From Paraburkholderia phenazinium (lineage in GTDB: Bacteria; Pseudomonadota; Gammaproteobacteria; Burkholderiales; Burkholderiaceae): 64,000 nt of DNA. Where the stretch lies: assembly GCF_900100735.1 (NCBI RefSeq), contig NZ_FNCJ01000013.1, positions 62,001 through 126,000 of the forward strand, written 5' to 3'. The position numbers were made by a program, and so were the translations under genes. The notes below the pieces were generated by a model, which saw only the letters and a program-made list of their open reading frames with translations, was not told the DNA's origin and did not search any database. Shown here piece after piece: positions 7,725 to 17,003 of this stretch. The stretch's first letter is position 1. Each line of letters opens with the position of its first letter.

Positions 7725-10700
7725 GGGTGGGCTTCGATGTCTGCTTAGGGGACAACTCGGGTGACAACTCAGATGTCAGCTTAGGTGGCAACACAGGTGA
7801 CAAATCAGATGACAACTCAGGGGACGATTCGGGCGACGGCTCAGGGCTTACGCTGGACGACAACGCGGCGTCCGGGTTATCCGGCGCAGCGACGGGAGCA
7901 GCGATGGCACGCGCTTCATGCTGACCGCGCGACAGGGCGTCGTCTGCTTCGTTAATCTCTGAATCGTCGTCGAGCGCTTCCGGCGCGGGCGGCGGGGTTT
8001 CTACCGGCAAGTTGAACCAGAAGCGCGCGCCCTCGACACGGCCGTCGCGCGACATCCGGTTCAGTGCGCCGATAGTACCGCCATGCGCTTCGACAATGGC
8101 GCGGCAAATCGCCAGGCCCAAACCGATACCCGGTTTGGCCGACTCTTTCTCGCCGCGGGTAAATTTCTCGAACACCCGCGCCTCCATGCCGACGGGCAGC
8201 CCCGGACCGGTATCGTCGACGGTGACGCGGACGAACGGCTTGCCGTCCTCGTCGATCACATCCGCACCGATCGTGAGCGGCGTATCGGCCGGCGTGTACT
8301 TGGCCGCGTTCTCGAACAGGTTCGAGAAAAGCCGCTCCATCAGCACCGCGTCGAGTTGCAGCAGCGGCAGATCGGAGGGCAATTTCACCTGCACCGGGTG
8401 ATCAGCCAGCACACGGCGGCAGGCTCGCAGCGCAGCACCCACCGTCTCTTCCAGCAGCGACCACTGGCGGTTCAGTTGCAGGCCGCCGGCTTGCAAGCGC
8501 GCCATGTCGAGCAGATTGGTGACGATGCCGGTCATGCGCAGCGCCTCTTCGTGGATCGCCTCGACCAGATCGTCGCCAGGCTGCTTGACTGCCTGGCCTT
8601 CGCGAGTCTGCGCGAGCATCGACGAGAAGCCGACGATCGTCGTGAGCGGCGTGCGCAGGTCGTGCGAAATCGCCGACAGCAGCGAATTGCGCAAGCGCTC
8701 CGACTCCATGTTGACGAGTGCGTCGCGCGCGATGTCGACGTAGTGGACGCGCTCCACGGCGAGCGCAATCTGCGCGGCAAACGCGTCGAGCATACGCTGC
8801 TGCTCGGGCACGGCGAGTTCGCGTTCATCGCGCATCACCACTGCCAGCACGCCGCGCGTGCGCATCGGCGCCTTCAGCGGCAGATACAGTGCCGCAGCGG
8901 CAGGCAGCGTGTCGGTGCCATGACCGGCCGGCTTCTGCTGGTCGTACACCCACTGCCCCACGTCGATATCGAGCGCTTCGCCTTCCAGCGTAATCGCCGC
9001 GTCGGGGTCTTCGATTTTCTGCTTCACCTGATCCGCGCTGTCTGGCAGCAGGATCGCCACGCGCGCGCCGAACACCTCGCTCACGTGACGGCTGCCGATG
9101 CCGACGATCTGTTCCATCGTCAACGCCGCGGCCAGTTCGCGCGCCATCGCATACATTGCGCCGGTACGCTGTTCGCGGCGCCGCGCCACGCTGGCCTCGC
9201 GGCGCAGGCTCGAGGTCAGATGGCTGATCACCAGCGACGTGAGCAGCATGCTGAAGAAGGTCAACAGATACTGTGTGTCCGAGACCGAGAACGACATGCG
9301 CGGCGGCACGAAGAAGTAATCGAAGGCCGCCACGCTGACAAACGACTGCACCACCCCCGGCCCGCGGCCCAGCTTCACGGCGGTGAAAATCACGCCGAGC
9401 AGGTACAGCATCACCAGGTTGGTCAGGTCGATATGGGCGAACAACTGGCTGGCCACCACCGTGATGCCGAGGCAAATGGTCAGCGCCCAGCCGTAGGCGC
9501 CCGGCGGCGAGCGGCGCTCGCGCGCCGCGGTCAATGCCTCGCGCCAGGCGTTCACGCCCTCGTCGAGAGTGGTGCGGCGCTCGAGGCCGTCGCGCTCCGA
9601 GGTCGCGCGAATCAAGGTCAGATCGAGGTCGCCCGCGCGTTCGGCGATGCGGTCGCCGAGCGGGCGGCGCAGCCAGCGCCCGACGCCGGTGCGCGCCGAA
9701 GCACCCGCCACCAGCTTCGAGACGTTACGCACCCGCGCATAGCCGATCAGGGCTGCGACAGCGTCAGTGCCGGCCAGCGTGGCCGTTTCCGCGCCGAGTT
9801 CGGCTGCGAGCCGCAGCGCGTTCAGCGTACGTTCGCGACGCGCGTCGGGCAGGCGTTGCAGTTTTGGTGTTTCGACATACACCGCGAGCCAGTCGGCTTT
9901 GAGACTGGCGGCAAGGCGAGCGGCCGCGCGCACCAGGACCGGCGCTTCCGGACCCGGCCCGACGCACACCAGCAAGCGTTCGCGTGCCTGCCAGATACGC
10001 TGGATCGAACGGTCGGCGCGGTACTCGCGCATCTGTGCATCGACGCGGTCGGCGGTGCGGCGCAACGCCAGCTCGCGCAGCGCGATCAGGTTGCCCTTGC
10101 GAAAGAAGTTGCGTACCGCACGCTCGGCCTGCTGCGCCATGTAGACCTTGCCGTCGCGCATGCGGTCGAGCAGTTCCTCGGCCGGCAAGTCGACCAGCGT
10201 CACTTCGTCGGCGCGATCGAACACGCGGTCCGGGACGGTCTCCCACACGCGGATGCCGGTGATCTGGCCGACCACGTCGTTGAGGCTTTCGAGGTGCTGG
10301 ACGTTGACCGTGGTGTAGACGTCGATGCCCGCATCGAGCAGCTCGTAGACGTCCTGCCAGCGCTTCAGATGGCGTGCGCCCTGCACGTTCGAATGCGCGA
10401 GTTCGTCGACGAGGATCAGTTGTGGCTTGCGGGCCAGCGCGGCGTCGAGATCGAACTCGGCGAGCTTGCGGCCACGGTATTCGAAATGCGCGAGCGGCAG
10501 GACATCGAGACCTTCGAGCAGCGCCGCGGTTTCGCCGCGGCCATGGGTCTCGGCAATCCCGACCACCACATCCACACCTTCGTCGCCGCGCCGCTTGGCG
10601 GCCTGCAGCATCGCGTACGTCTTGCCCACTCCGGCCGACGCGCCGAAGAATATCTTCAGCTTGCCGCGCTGGCGCTTTTCTTCGTCGCGTTGCAGCTTGT

Positions 10701-10731
10701 CGAGCAACTCGTCTGGATCGGGTCGGTTCAT
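7717..10731 (-). CDS. kdpD: Sensor histidine kinase KdpD
   Basis: A 1004-residue membrane sensor kinase. The N-terminal KdpD domain has Walker A GASAGVGKT at 30-38, then a Usp-like domain. Next comes a short four-helix membrane segment (about 405-500), a GAF-like region, the H-box in ISHDLRTPLTT and a HATPase domain. It phosphorylates KdpE in response to K+ limitation or ionic stress. About 100 residues after the kinase domain are unusual: a low-complexity Ser/Pro/Glu/Leu tail encoded by a 12-bp tandem repeat. The family is normally about 900 residues long. It follows kdpC after a 215-bp gap. Confidence 0.96.
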   Translation of the reverse strand: MNRPDPDELLDKLQRDEEKRQRGKLKIFFGASAGVGKTYAMLQAAKRRGDEGVDVVVGIAETHGRGETAALLEGLDVLPLAHFEYRGRKLAEFDLDAALARKPQLILVDELAHSNVQGARHLKRWQDVYELLDAGIDVYTTVNVQHLESLNDVVGQITGIRVWETVPDRVFDRADEVTLVDLPAEELLDRMRDGKVYMAQQAERAVRNFFRKGNLIALRELALRRTADRVDAQMREYRADRSIQRIWQARERLLVCVGPGPEAPVLVRAAARLAASLKADWLAVYVETPKLQRLPDARRERTLNALRLAAELGAETATLAGTDAVAALIGYARVRNVSKLVAGASARTGVGRWLRRPLGDRIAERAGDLDLTLIRATSERDGLERRTTLDEGVNAWREALTAARERRSPPGAYGWALTICLGITVVASQLFAHIDLTNLVMLYLLGVIFTAVKLGRGPGVVQSFVSVAAFDYFFVPPRMSFSVSDTQYLLTFFSMLLTSLVISHLTSSLRREASVARRREQRTGAMYAMARELAAALTMEQIVGIGSRHVSEVFGARVAILLPDSADQVKQKIEDPDAAITLEGEALDIDVGQWVYDQQKPAGHGTDTLPAAAALYLPLKAPMRTRGVLAVVMRDERELAVPEQQRMLDAFAAQIALAVERVHYVDIARDALVNMESERLRNSLLSAISHDLRTPLTTIVGFSSMLAQTREGQAVKQPGDDLVEAIHEEALRMTGIVTNLLDMARLQAGGLQLNRQWSLLEETVGAALRACRRVLADHPVQVKLPSDLPLLQLDAVLMERLFSNLFENAAKYTPADTPLTIGADVIDEDGKPFVRVTVDDTGPGLPVGMEARVFEKFTRGEKESAKPGIGLGLAICRAIVEAHGGTIGALNRMSRDGRVEGARFWFNLPVETPPPAPEALDDDSEINEADDALSRGQHEARAIAAPVAAPDNPDAALSSSVSPEPSPESSPELSSDLSPVLPPKLTSELSPELSPKQTSKPTHE
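7739..7846. repeat. 12-bp tandem repeat encoding the KdpD tail
   Basis: Nine head-to-tail 12-bp units run from 7739 to 7846 (for example GACAACTCGGGT, GACAACTCAGAT, GACAAATCAGAT, GACAACTCAGGG). Read on the coding (minus) strand, each unit encodes a tetrapeptide of the S-P-E-L type. Because 12 is a multiple of 3, unit gain or loss would keep the reading frame. Confidence 0.85.
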
Positions 10732-10903
10732 GCGTTCTGATTTAAGTTCTGTTCGATGCCAGCCTCAATGGGACCAAGAGGCTGCATCAGGTACATGGTG
10801 GCACGGTAGTGACTTCACCGCAAACGGCGACCCCCGGAAGGCCGGCCCCCGCAAATGGCGGCCACAAAGTGCAGCCACGAAACACCGCGCCACAAATGGC
10901 AAA

Positions 10904-10927
10904 GACGGCGCCACCCCGGGCGCCGTC
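10904..10927 (-). terminator. Hairpin between kdpC and kdpD
   Basis: GACGGCGCC (10904-10912) and GGCGCCGTC (10919-10927) form a 9-bp GC-rich stem with a 6-nt loop. On the minus strand it lies 20 nt after the kdpC stop and is followed only by TTTGCC, so it is a weak terminator. It could lower kdpDE expression relative to kdpFABC or mark the 3' end of a processed mRNA. Confidence 0.4.
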
Positions 10928-10946
10928 CTTGTCCTCCCTCACTCTC

Positions 10947-11531
10947 TTAGCCTTGATGCGCGGCGTCGAGTGCGAGATTCAGTTGCAGCACGTTGACACG
11001 CGCTTCGCCAAGCACGCCGAACTGACGGCCGCTCGTGTAACGGTCGACCAGCGCCTGCACGTCGTTCGGCGACATCTTGCGCGCCTTCGCAACGCGGTCG
11101 ATCTGGTAAGCCGCCGCAGCCGGGGTGATTTCCGGATCGAGGCCGCTCGCTGACGACGTCACGAGATCGACCGGCACCGGCTTCGACATATCGGTGCCGG
11201 CTGCCTTCAACGCATCGAGACGGCCTTTGATCTCATCGGCCAGCGCCGGGTTGGTCGGGCCGAGGTTCGAGCCACCCGAGTTGGCCGCGTTATACGGCAT
11301 CGGGCTGGTAGCCGACAAGCGGCCCCAGAAGTACTGCGGCGCGTCGAACTGCTGGCCGATCAGCTTCGAGCCGACTACCTTGCCGTTCTGTTCGATGATG
11401 CTGCCGTTGGCCTCGTCGTGGAATGCGGTCTGGCCAATGGCGGTCATCACGGCCGGATAAGCGAGTCCCGTGATTGCCGACAGTACGGCAAAGATCACGA
11501 TAAGCGGACGAAAAAGTTTCATGATTGGCAA
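10947..11531 (-). CDS. kdpC: K+-transporting ATPase subunit KdpC
   Basis: A 194-residue protein with a single N-terminal membrane helix (about residues 8-28) and a periplasmic domain containing SKLIGQQF and FWGRLSAT, both typical KdpC stretches. KdpC stabilises the KdpFABC complex. It is 45 bp downstream of kdpB and ends the structural part of the operon. Confidence 0.97.
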   Translation of the reverse strand: MPIMKLFRPLIVIFAVLSAITGLAYPAVMTAIGQTAFHDEANGSIIEQNGKVVGSKLIGQQFDAPQYFWGRLSATSPMPYNAANSGGSNLGPTNPALADEIKGRLDALKAAGTDMSKPVPVDLVTSSASGLDPEITPAAAAYQIDRVAKARKMSPNDVQALVDRYTSGRQFGVLGEARVNVLQLNLALDAAHQG

Positions 11532-11576
11532 TCCTTTTAGACGCGTCCGGCAGACAACGCTGCCGGACGCACCCTG

Positions 11577-13661
11577 TTAAACCCAGCCGAACGCGGCCAG
11601 CACCATGTCGATCAGCTTGATGCCGATAAACGGCACGATGATCCCGCCCAGGCCATACACCAGCAGATTGCGGCGCAGCAGGATCGAGGCGCCCAGCGGC
11701 CGGTACTTCACACCCTTCAGTGCCAGCGGAATCAGCAGCACGATGATCAGTGCGTTGAAGATCACCGCCGACATGATTGCGGAAGCCGGCGTCGCCAGAT
11801 GCATCACGTTCAGCGCGTTCAGCGCCGGATACGTTGTAGCGAATGCCGCCGGGATGATCGCGAAGTACTTGGCGACGTCGTTGGCAATCGAGAAGGTCGT
11901 CAGCGAGCCGCGCGTCATCAGCATCTGCTTGCCGATTTCGACGATCTCGATCAGCTTGGTCGGATTCGAATCGAGGTCGACCATGTTGCCGGCTTCTTTC
12001 GCTGCCTGGGTGCCGGTGTTCATCGCCACTGCCACGTCGGCTTGCGCCAGCGCCGGAGCGTCGTTAGTACCGTCACCGGTCATCGCCACCAGACGGCCTT
12101 CGGCCTGGTGCGCGCGGATCGTCGACAGCTTGGCTTCCGGAGTCGCTTCCGCGAGGAAGTCGTCCACACCGGCTTCCGCAGCAATCGCGGCAGCGGTGAG
12201 GCGGTTATCGCCCGTCACCATGATGGTCTTGATACCCATCTTGCGCAGTTCGGCGAAACGCTCCTTGATGCCGCCCTTGACGATGTCCTTCAACTCGATC
12301 ACGCCAAGCACGCGTGCGCCCTGCTCGCCCTTCTCGGCCACCACCAGCGGCGTGCTGCCGCGGCGTGCCACTTCAGCGACGGCGTTGTTCACTTCAGCCG
12401 GATAACGGCCGCCGTTCGCTTCGACGTAGTTCTTGACCGCATCGGCTGCGCCCTTGCGGATCTCACGACCCGGGAGGTCCACACCGCTCATCCGCGTTTG
12501 CGCGGTAAAGGCGAGGAACACAGCGTGCAACGACGCCATGTCGCGAGCGCGGATGTTGAAGCGCTGCTTGGCGAGCACCACGATGCTGCGGCCTTCCGGC
12601 GTTTCGTCCGACAGCGACGACAGTTGCGCAGCGTCAGCGAGCGTTTCTTCGGTCACACCCGGCGCCGGCACGAAGGTCGAAGCCTGACGGTTGCCGAGCG
12701 TGATCGTGCCGGTCTTGTCGAGCAGCAGCACGTCGACGTCACCCGCAGCTTCCACGGCACGGCCCGAGGTCGCAATCACGTTCGCCTGCATCATGCGGCT
12801 CATCCCCGCCACGCCGATGGCCGACAGCAGGCCGCCGATGGTGGTAGGAATCAGGCACACCAGCAGTGCCACCAGCGCGGTGATCGTCACCACGTGGCCG
12901 GCCTTGGCCGCTTCGACCGAGAACATCGAGAACGGCAGCAGCGTCGCGGTAGCGAGCAACATGACGATGGTCAGCGCGACCAGCAGAATCGTCAGGGCGA
13001 TTTCGTTCGGCGTCTTTTGACGCTTCGCGCCTTCGACCATCGCGATCATGCGGTCGAGGAAGGCTTCGCCCGGATTGGCCGTGACGCGCACGACGATCCA
13101 GTCCGACAGCACCCGCGTGCCGCCCGTCACCGACGAGAAGTCGCCGCCCGATTCGCGGATCACCGGTGCGGATTCGCCGGTGATGGCCGATTCGTCCACC
13201 GACGCGACGCCATCGATCACTTCGCCGTCAGCCGGGATCACGTCTCCGGTTTCCACCAGCACGACGTCACCCTTGCGCAGATCCGTCGCCGTCATGATGC
13301 GGATCGGCGCCTTCGGATGCGGTTCGTTGAGCTTCTTGGCCATCACGTCTTTCTTCGCACTGCGCAGCGACGCCGCCTGGGCCTTGGAACGGCCTTCAGC
13401 GAGCGCTTCCGCGAAGTTGGCGAACAGCACCGTGAACCACAGCCACAGCGTGACCGCGAGGATGAACCCCGCAGGCGCTTCGGCCTGGCCGCCCAGCGCG
13501 GCGATCCAGAGGATCGTCGTCAGGATGCTGCCGACGTACACGCAGAACATCACCGGGTTACGGAACTGCGTGCGTGGCGTGAGTTTCTTGAATGAGTCCA
13601 CGATCGCCGGACGCACTAGCGTCGGATCGAACATGGACCGCGTTGCATTATGTTCAGTCAT
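11577..13661 (-). CDS. kdpB: K+-transporting P-type ATPase subunit KdpB
   Basis: A 694-residue P-type ATPase that energises K+ import. The TGES actuator loop, the phosphorylation motif DKTGTITLGN and the hinge GDGTNDAPAL are all intact, and the length is normal for KdpB. The inhibitory-phosphorylation Ser is visible in AITGESAPV. It is 30 bp downstream of kdpA. Confidence 0.98.
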   Translation of the reverse strand: MTEHNATRSMFDPTLVRPAIVDSFKKLTPRTQFRNPVMFCVYVGSILTTILWIAALGGQAEAPAGFILAVTLWLWFTVLFANFAEALAEGRSKAQAASLRSAKKDVMAKKLNEPHPKAPIRIMTATDLRKGDVVLVETGDVIPADGEVIDGVASVDESAITGESAPVIRESGGDFSSVTGGTRVLSDWIVVRVTANPGEAFLDRMIAMVEGAKRQKTPNEIALTILLVALTIVMLLATATLLPFSMFSVEAAKAGHVVTITALVALLVCLIPTTIGGLLSAIGVAGMSRMMQANVIATSGRAVEAAGDVDVLLLDKTGTITLGNRQASTFVPAPGVTEETLADAAQLSSLSDETPEGRSIVVLAKQRFNIRARDMASLHAVFLAFTAQTRMSGVDLPGREIRKGAADAVKNYVEANGGRYPAEVNNAVAEVARRGSTPLVVAEKGEQGARVLGVIELKDIVKGGIKERFAELRKMGIKTIMVTGDNRLTAAAIAAEAGVDDFLAEATPEAKLSTIRAHQAEGRLVAMTGDGTNDAPALAQADVAVAMNTGTQAAKEAGNMVDLDSNPTKLIEIVEIGKQMLMTRGSLTTFSIANDVAKYFAIIPAAFATTYPALNALNVMHLATPASAIMSAVIFNALIIVLLIPLALKGVKYRPLGASILLRRNLLVYGLGGIIVPFIGIKLIDMVLAAFGWV

Positions 13662-13691
13662 TGAATCCTCGTTTTTCCCGTTTTGCCCGTT

Positions 13692-15497
13692 TTAGTGGCC
13701 GGCGATCATCATCAGATGTTCGACGCCGGGGCCGAGAGCGAGCGCGGGCACATAAGTCAGTGCGCCGACGAGCAGCACGGTGCCGAGCAGCAACACCACA
13801 AACAGCGGACCATGCGTAGGCAACGTGCCACCGGTGACGGCCAGGCGCTTCTTGCCTGCCAGCGAGCCGGCGATCGCCAGCACCGGCACGATCGTGCCGA
13901 AGCGGCCAAACCACATCGCAATGCCGGTCAACCAGTTGTAGAACGGCGTGCTCACCGTCAGGCCGGCAAACGCGCTACCGTTGTTGTTCGCAGCCGAGCT
14001 GAACGCGTAGAGAATTTCCGAGAAGCCGTGCGCACCTGGGTTGGCGATACCCGCCTTGCCCGCATCGGTCAGCACCGCAATCGAGGTACCCACCAGCACC
14101 AGCATCGGCGTGAGCAGCACGACGATCGACACCATCTTCATCTCATACGCTTCGATCTTCTTGCCGACATATTCAGGCGTGCGGCCGATCATCAGGCCGG
14201 CGACGAACACCGCGAGCAGAGCGAACACGAGCATGCCGTACATACCGGAGCCCACGCCGCCGAAGATCACTTCGCCCAGCTGGATCAGCAGCATCGGATA
14301 CAGGCCGCCGAGCGGGGTCAGCGAGTCGTGCATTGCATCGACCGCACCGCACGATGCCGCCGTGGTGGCGACCGTGAAGATGCCGGTCTGCGCGATGCCG
14401 AAACGGGTTTCCTTGCCTTCCATGTTGCCGCCCGACTGCAGCGCGCTAGCGGACTGGTCGACGTTCAGCGAGGTCAAGGTCGGATTGCCGGCCTGCTCCG
14501 CGCTGATTTCGCCCACCACACAAGCGGTGAACGCAATCGTCATCACGGCGAGGACGGCGATACCCTGCTTGCGGTCCGCGATCATCCGACCGAACACCAG
14601 GCACAACGAAGCCGGGATGATCAGGATCGAGAGAATCTGCAGGAAGTTGCTGAACGGCGTCGGGTTCTCGTACGGGTGTGCCGAGTTAGCGTTGAAGAAG
14701 CCGCCACCGTTGGTGCCGAGCATCTTGATCGCTTCTTGCGACGCCACCGGTCCCATCGCGATGGTCTGCGTCGTCACCTTGGTGTCGACCGTCACCGCAT
14801 TGCCCTTCGCGTCCTTCACCGGGTTGCCTTGCGCATCGAGCTTCGGCGCCGCATAGGTCGTGGTTTGCAGCGTCGGCACGTCCTGATACGACTTGAAGTT
14901 CTGGATCACGCCCTGGCTCATCAGCAACGCAGCGATGATGGCGGCCATCGGCACCAGCACATACAGCGTCGCACGCGTAATGTCGACCCAGAAGTTACCG
15001 ATGGTTTGCGCCGAATGGCGTGCAAAACCACGGATCAAGGCGATCACGACTGCGATGGCGGTAGCTGCGGACAGGAAGTTCTGCACCGTGAAGCCGAGCA
15101 TCTGCGCCAGATAGCCGGTGGTCTGTTCAGGCGTGTAATCCTGCCAGTTCGTGTTGGTCACGAAGCTCACAGCAGTATTGAAGGCGCTGTCCACCGACAT
15201 CGGACCGAATTGCTGCGGATTGCCCGGCAGCCAGCCTTGAATACGCAGCAGCAGGTACAGGAACAGCGTGCCGAGCACGTTCAGCGCGATCGTAGCGATC
15301 GCGTAGTGCTTCCAGCCCATCTCGGCCGATGAATCGACGCCCGCGATGCGATACAGCAAGCGCTCGAGCGGACCGCCGAAGCGGATCACTCGAGAGGTGC
15401 CATCCATCACGCGCGTGATATAGCGCGAGACCGGCACGGCAAGTGCAAGCAGCACGACCACATAAATGACCGTTTGCAGGACATTGTTGGAGTTCAT
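13692..15497 (-). CDS. kdpA: K+-transporting ATPase channel subunit KdpA
   Basis: A 601-residue polytopic protein of the K+-transporter superfamily providing the selectivity filter of KdpFABC. Filter-type stretches such as GTNGGGFFNANSAHPYENP are present. The ATG overlaps the stop of kdpF (ATGA at 15494-15497), so the two are translationally coupled. Confidence 0.98.
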   Translation of the reverse strand: MNSNNVLQTVIYVVVLLALAVPVSRYITRVMDGTSRVIRFGGPLERLLYRIAGVDSSAEMGWKHYAIATIALNVLGTLFLYLLLRIQGWLPGNPQQFGPMSVDSAFNTAVSFVTNTNWQDYTPEQTTGYLAQMLGFTVQNFLSAATAIAVVIALIRGFARHSAQTIGNFWVDITRATLYVLVPMAAIIAALLMSQGVIQNFKSYQDVPTLQTTTYAAPKLDAQGNPVKDAKGNAVTVDTKVTTQTIAMGPVASQEAIKMLGTNGGGFFNANSAHPYENPTPFSNFLQILSILIIPASLCLVFGRMIADRKQGIAVLAVMTIAFTACVVGEISAEQAGNPTLTSLNVDQSASALQSGGNMEGKETRFGIAQTGIFTVATTAASCGAVDAMHDSLTPLGGLYPMLLIQLGEVIFGGVGSGMYGMLVFALLAVFVAGLMIGRTPEYVGKKIEAYEMKMVSIVVLLTPMLVLVGTSIAVLTDAGKAGIANPGAHGFSEILYAFSSAANNNGSAFAGLTVSTPFYNWLTGIAMWFGRFGTIVPVLAIAGSLAGKKRLAVTGGTLPTHGPLFVVLLLGTVLLVGALTYVPALALGPGVEHLMMIAGH

Positions 15498-15586
15498 TCA
15501 ATGTCCTCCGCGCGCAGCAGCGCATAGACCAGGTAAGCGAACAGCAGCGCGGTGGCCGCGCCCGATAACCACAGAATCCAGGTCAT
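15494..15586 (-). CDS. kdpF: Small subunit KdpF
   Basis: A 30-residue single-helix membrane peptide, MTWILWLSGAATALL followed by FAYLVYALLRAEDIE. The YALLRxE ending is the KdpF hallmark. KdpF stabilises the complex. Its start overlaps the stop of the preceding 37-codon ORF (ATGA) and its stop overlaps kdpA (ATGA), giving a chain of coupled cistrons. Confidence 0.93.
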   Translation of the reverse strand: MTWILWLSGAATALLFAYLVYALLRAEDIE

Positions 15587-15696
15587 GAGCGTGCTCCCTG
15601 GCCACGCCGGAACTGCATCAACTTCTCGCAGCCGGCAATCAAAGCAAAGGTCAGCGCTGCGAATAGCACTATCCCCCCGACGTACACCACATCCAT
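15583..15696 (-). CDS. Small membrane protein preceding kdpF
   Basis: A 37-codon ORF starting MDVVYVGGIVLF and ending GQGARS. It has one predicted helix (about residues 5-22), a Cys-Glu-Lys at the membrane border and a basic C-terminus. GGAG 9 nt upstream of ATG is a good ribosome-binding site. The stop overlaps the kdpF start by 4 bp, and the ORF is the first cistron of the operon. It is too short for standard gene callers. Its function is unknown; an accessory subunit of the Kdp complex is an inference from position. Confidence 0.7.
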   Translation of the reverse strand: MDVVYVGGIVLFAALTFALIAGCEKLMQFRRGQGARS

Positions 15697-15735
15697 TTTG
15701 TGTTCTCCAGTAGCGGACTTTGGATGGGTAGAACG

Positions 15736-15800
15736 TTATGCCGAAGTGCGTAAAGGCCTGGTCAAAGGTAGTGGTAGCGGTATAAAAAACGCGTAAACAA
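15736..15800 (-). promoter_or_regulatory. Candidate kdp promoter and KdpE-binding region
   Basis: On the minus strand TTGACC (15760-15765) and GCATAA (15736-15741) are separated by 18 bp, placing the start about 35 bp before the small ORF. Just upstream is a T-rich stretch with TTTACGCG and TTTTTTATACC (about 15779-15799), reminiscent of the E. coli KdpE site. The -10 is weak, as expected for an activator-dependent promoter. Confidence 0.45.
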
Positions 15801-15832
15801 AAAAGGCCGTTCCGGCTGGTGCGGAACGGCCT
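15801..15832 (-). terminator. Intrinsic terminator downstream of qor
   Basis: AGGCCGTTCCG (15804-15814) pairs with CGGAACGGCCT (15822-15832) around a 7-nt loop. On the minus strand the 11-bp stem runs into a T tract (TTTTTTTG). It lies about 137 bp after the quinone oxidoreductase stop and insulates that gene from the kdp promoter region. Confidence 0.8.
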
Positions 15833-15968
15833 CAGGCCTGTCGGAGCTGGCGTTGCGGGAATCGAGGGGGAATCGCGCCGGCCCTGCTGCAGCGCGGAAT
15901 TTTTATATGCCCGCCTGGCGTGCCTTTATTGCTCAGCTATTGGGCGGTTATGCCTCGTGATTGCACGG

Positions 15969-16946
15969 TTACGGTAACAGGACCGTCGAACCCGTGGTGC
16001 GGCGTGCTTCGAGTTCGGTATGCGCTTTGGCTACATCCGCGAGCGCGTAGCGCTGGTTGACGCTGGTCTTGACCTTGCCCGACACCAGCACATCGAACAG
16101 TTCGGCCGCCATCGCTTCGTAGTCGCTGCGTTTGGCGATATAGGTAAACAGCGTCGGCCGGGTAAAGAACAGCGAGCCGCGTCCGGCGAACTCCGAGGAG
16201 TCGATCGGCGGCAGCGGGCCCGACGCGTTGCCGAAGCTCACGAACATGCCGAGCGGCGCAAGGCAGTCGAGCGAGGCCGTAAAGGTATCTTTGCCGATCG
16301 AGTCGTACACCACCGGCACGCCCGCGCCATTGGTGATCTCACGCACGCGCCTGGTGAAGTTCTCGCGGGTGTAGACGATCGCATGGTCGCAGCCGTGCGC
16401 CTTGGCGATTGCCGCCTTGTCGTCCGAACCGACCGTGCCGATCACCGTCGCGCCGAGCGCTTTGGCCCACTGACACACCAGCAGGCCGACGCCGCCGGCT
16501 GCGGCCTGGATCAGGATCGTGTCGCCGGCTTTCACCCGGTACGTCCGGCGCAGCAGATACTGCGCGGTCAACCCTTGCAGCATCACTGAAGCGGCGTCTT
16601 CGTAGCTCAGCGCAGCGGGCAGCTTGACGGCCTGGACGGCCTGCAGCAGGCGTTCCTGGGCATAGGCGCCGGGCGGGCGCGCCACATAGGCGACGCGATC
16701 GCCAACCTGCAGGCCAGTTACACCCGCGCCCACCGCCGTGACCTCGCCAGCGCCCTCCATCCCCAGTCCGCCCGGCAGCGGCTGCGAGTACAAGCCGGTG
16801 CGGAAATAAACGTCGATGTAGTTCAGCCCCACCGCGTGCTGCTTGAGACGGATCTCGCCGTTGCCGGGCTCGCCTACTTCGACGTCGACCCACTTCATCA
16901 CTTCGGGACCGCCGGTCTTATCGTAACGAATTGCCTTGACCATCAT
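15969..16946 (-). CDS. qor: NADPH:quinone oxidoreductase (zeta-crystallin type)
   Basis: A 325-residue zinc-free medium-chain dehydrogenase/reductase. The N-terminus has the Qor stretch VGLNYIDVYFRTGLY, and the Rossmann motif AAAGGVGLLVCQWAKALGA lies near residues 150-170. The zinc-ligand cysteines of alcohol dehydrogenases are absent, as expected. It performs one- or two-electron reduction of quinones with NADPH. Two tandem ATGs (16946 and 16943) follow GGAGGAGACA, and either could start. It is monocistronic with its own terminator. Confidence 0.93.
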   Translation of the reverse strand: MMVKAIRYDKTGGPEVMKWVDVEVGEPGNGEIRLKQHAVGLNYIDVYFRTGLYSQPLPGGLGMEGAGEVTAVGAGVTGLQVGDRVAYVARPPGAYAQERLLQAVQAVKLPAALSYEDAASVMLQGLTAQYLLRRTYRVKAGDTILIQAAAGGVGLLVCQWAKALGATVIGTVGSDDKAAIAKAHGCDHAIVYTRENFTRRVREITNGAGVPVVYDSIGKDTFTASLDCLAPLGMFVSFGNASGPLPPIDSSEFAGRGSLFFTRPTLFTYIAKRSDYEAMAAELFDVLVSGKVKTSVNQRYALADVAKAHTELEARRTTGSTVLLP

Positions 16947-17003
16947 TGTCTCCTCCCTCGTTATTGCGTGAATGTTTTGCCCGCAGCGCCGCGCACAGCC
17001 CGC

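Noticed and set aside
7727..7924. Asp/Ser/Gly/Asn-rich rightward frame over the 12-bp repeat
   Set aside because: It looks like an RTX-type repeat, but it is only the reverse strand of the kdpD tail, with no Shine-Dalgarno or partner gene.
8083..10740. 885-codon open frame antisense to kdpD
   Set aside because: It mirrors kdpD in a GC-rich sequence, its product is rich in His, Arg, Gln and Ala without any domain, and kdpD itself is unquestionable. It is a codon-bias shadow.
11799..13595. 598-codon frame antisense to kdpB
   Set aside because: Same reason: a His/Arg-rich translation of the complementary strand of a clear gene.
15901..15968. Possible small gene between qor and its terminator
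   Set aside because: No start with a ribosome-binding site and no conserved sequence; it is the 3' untranslated region of qor.
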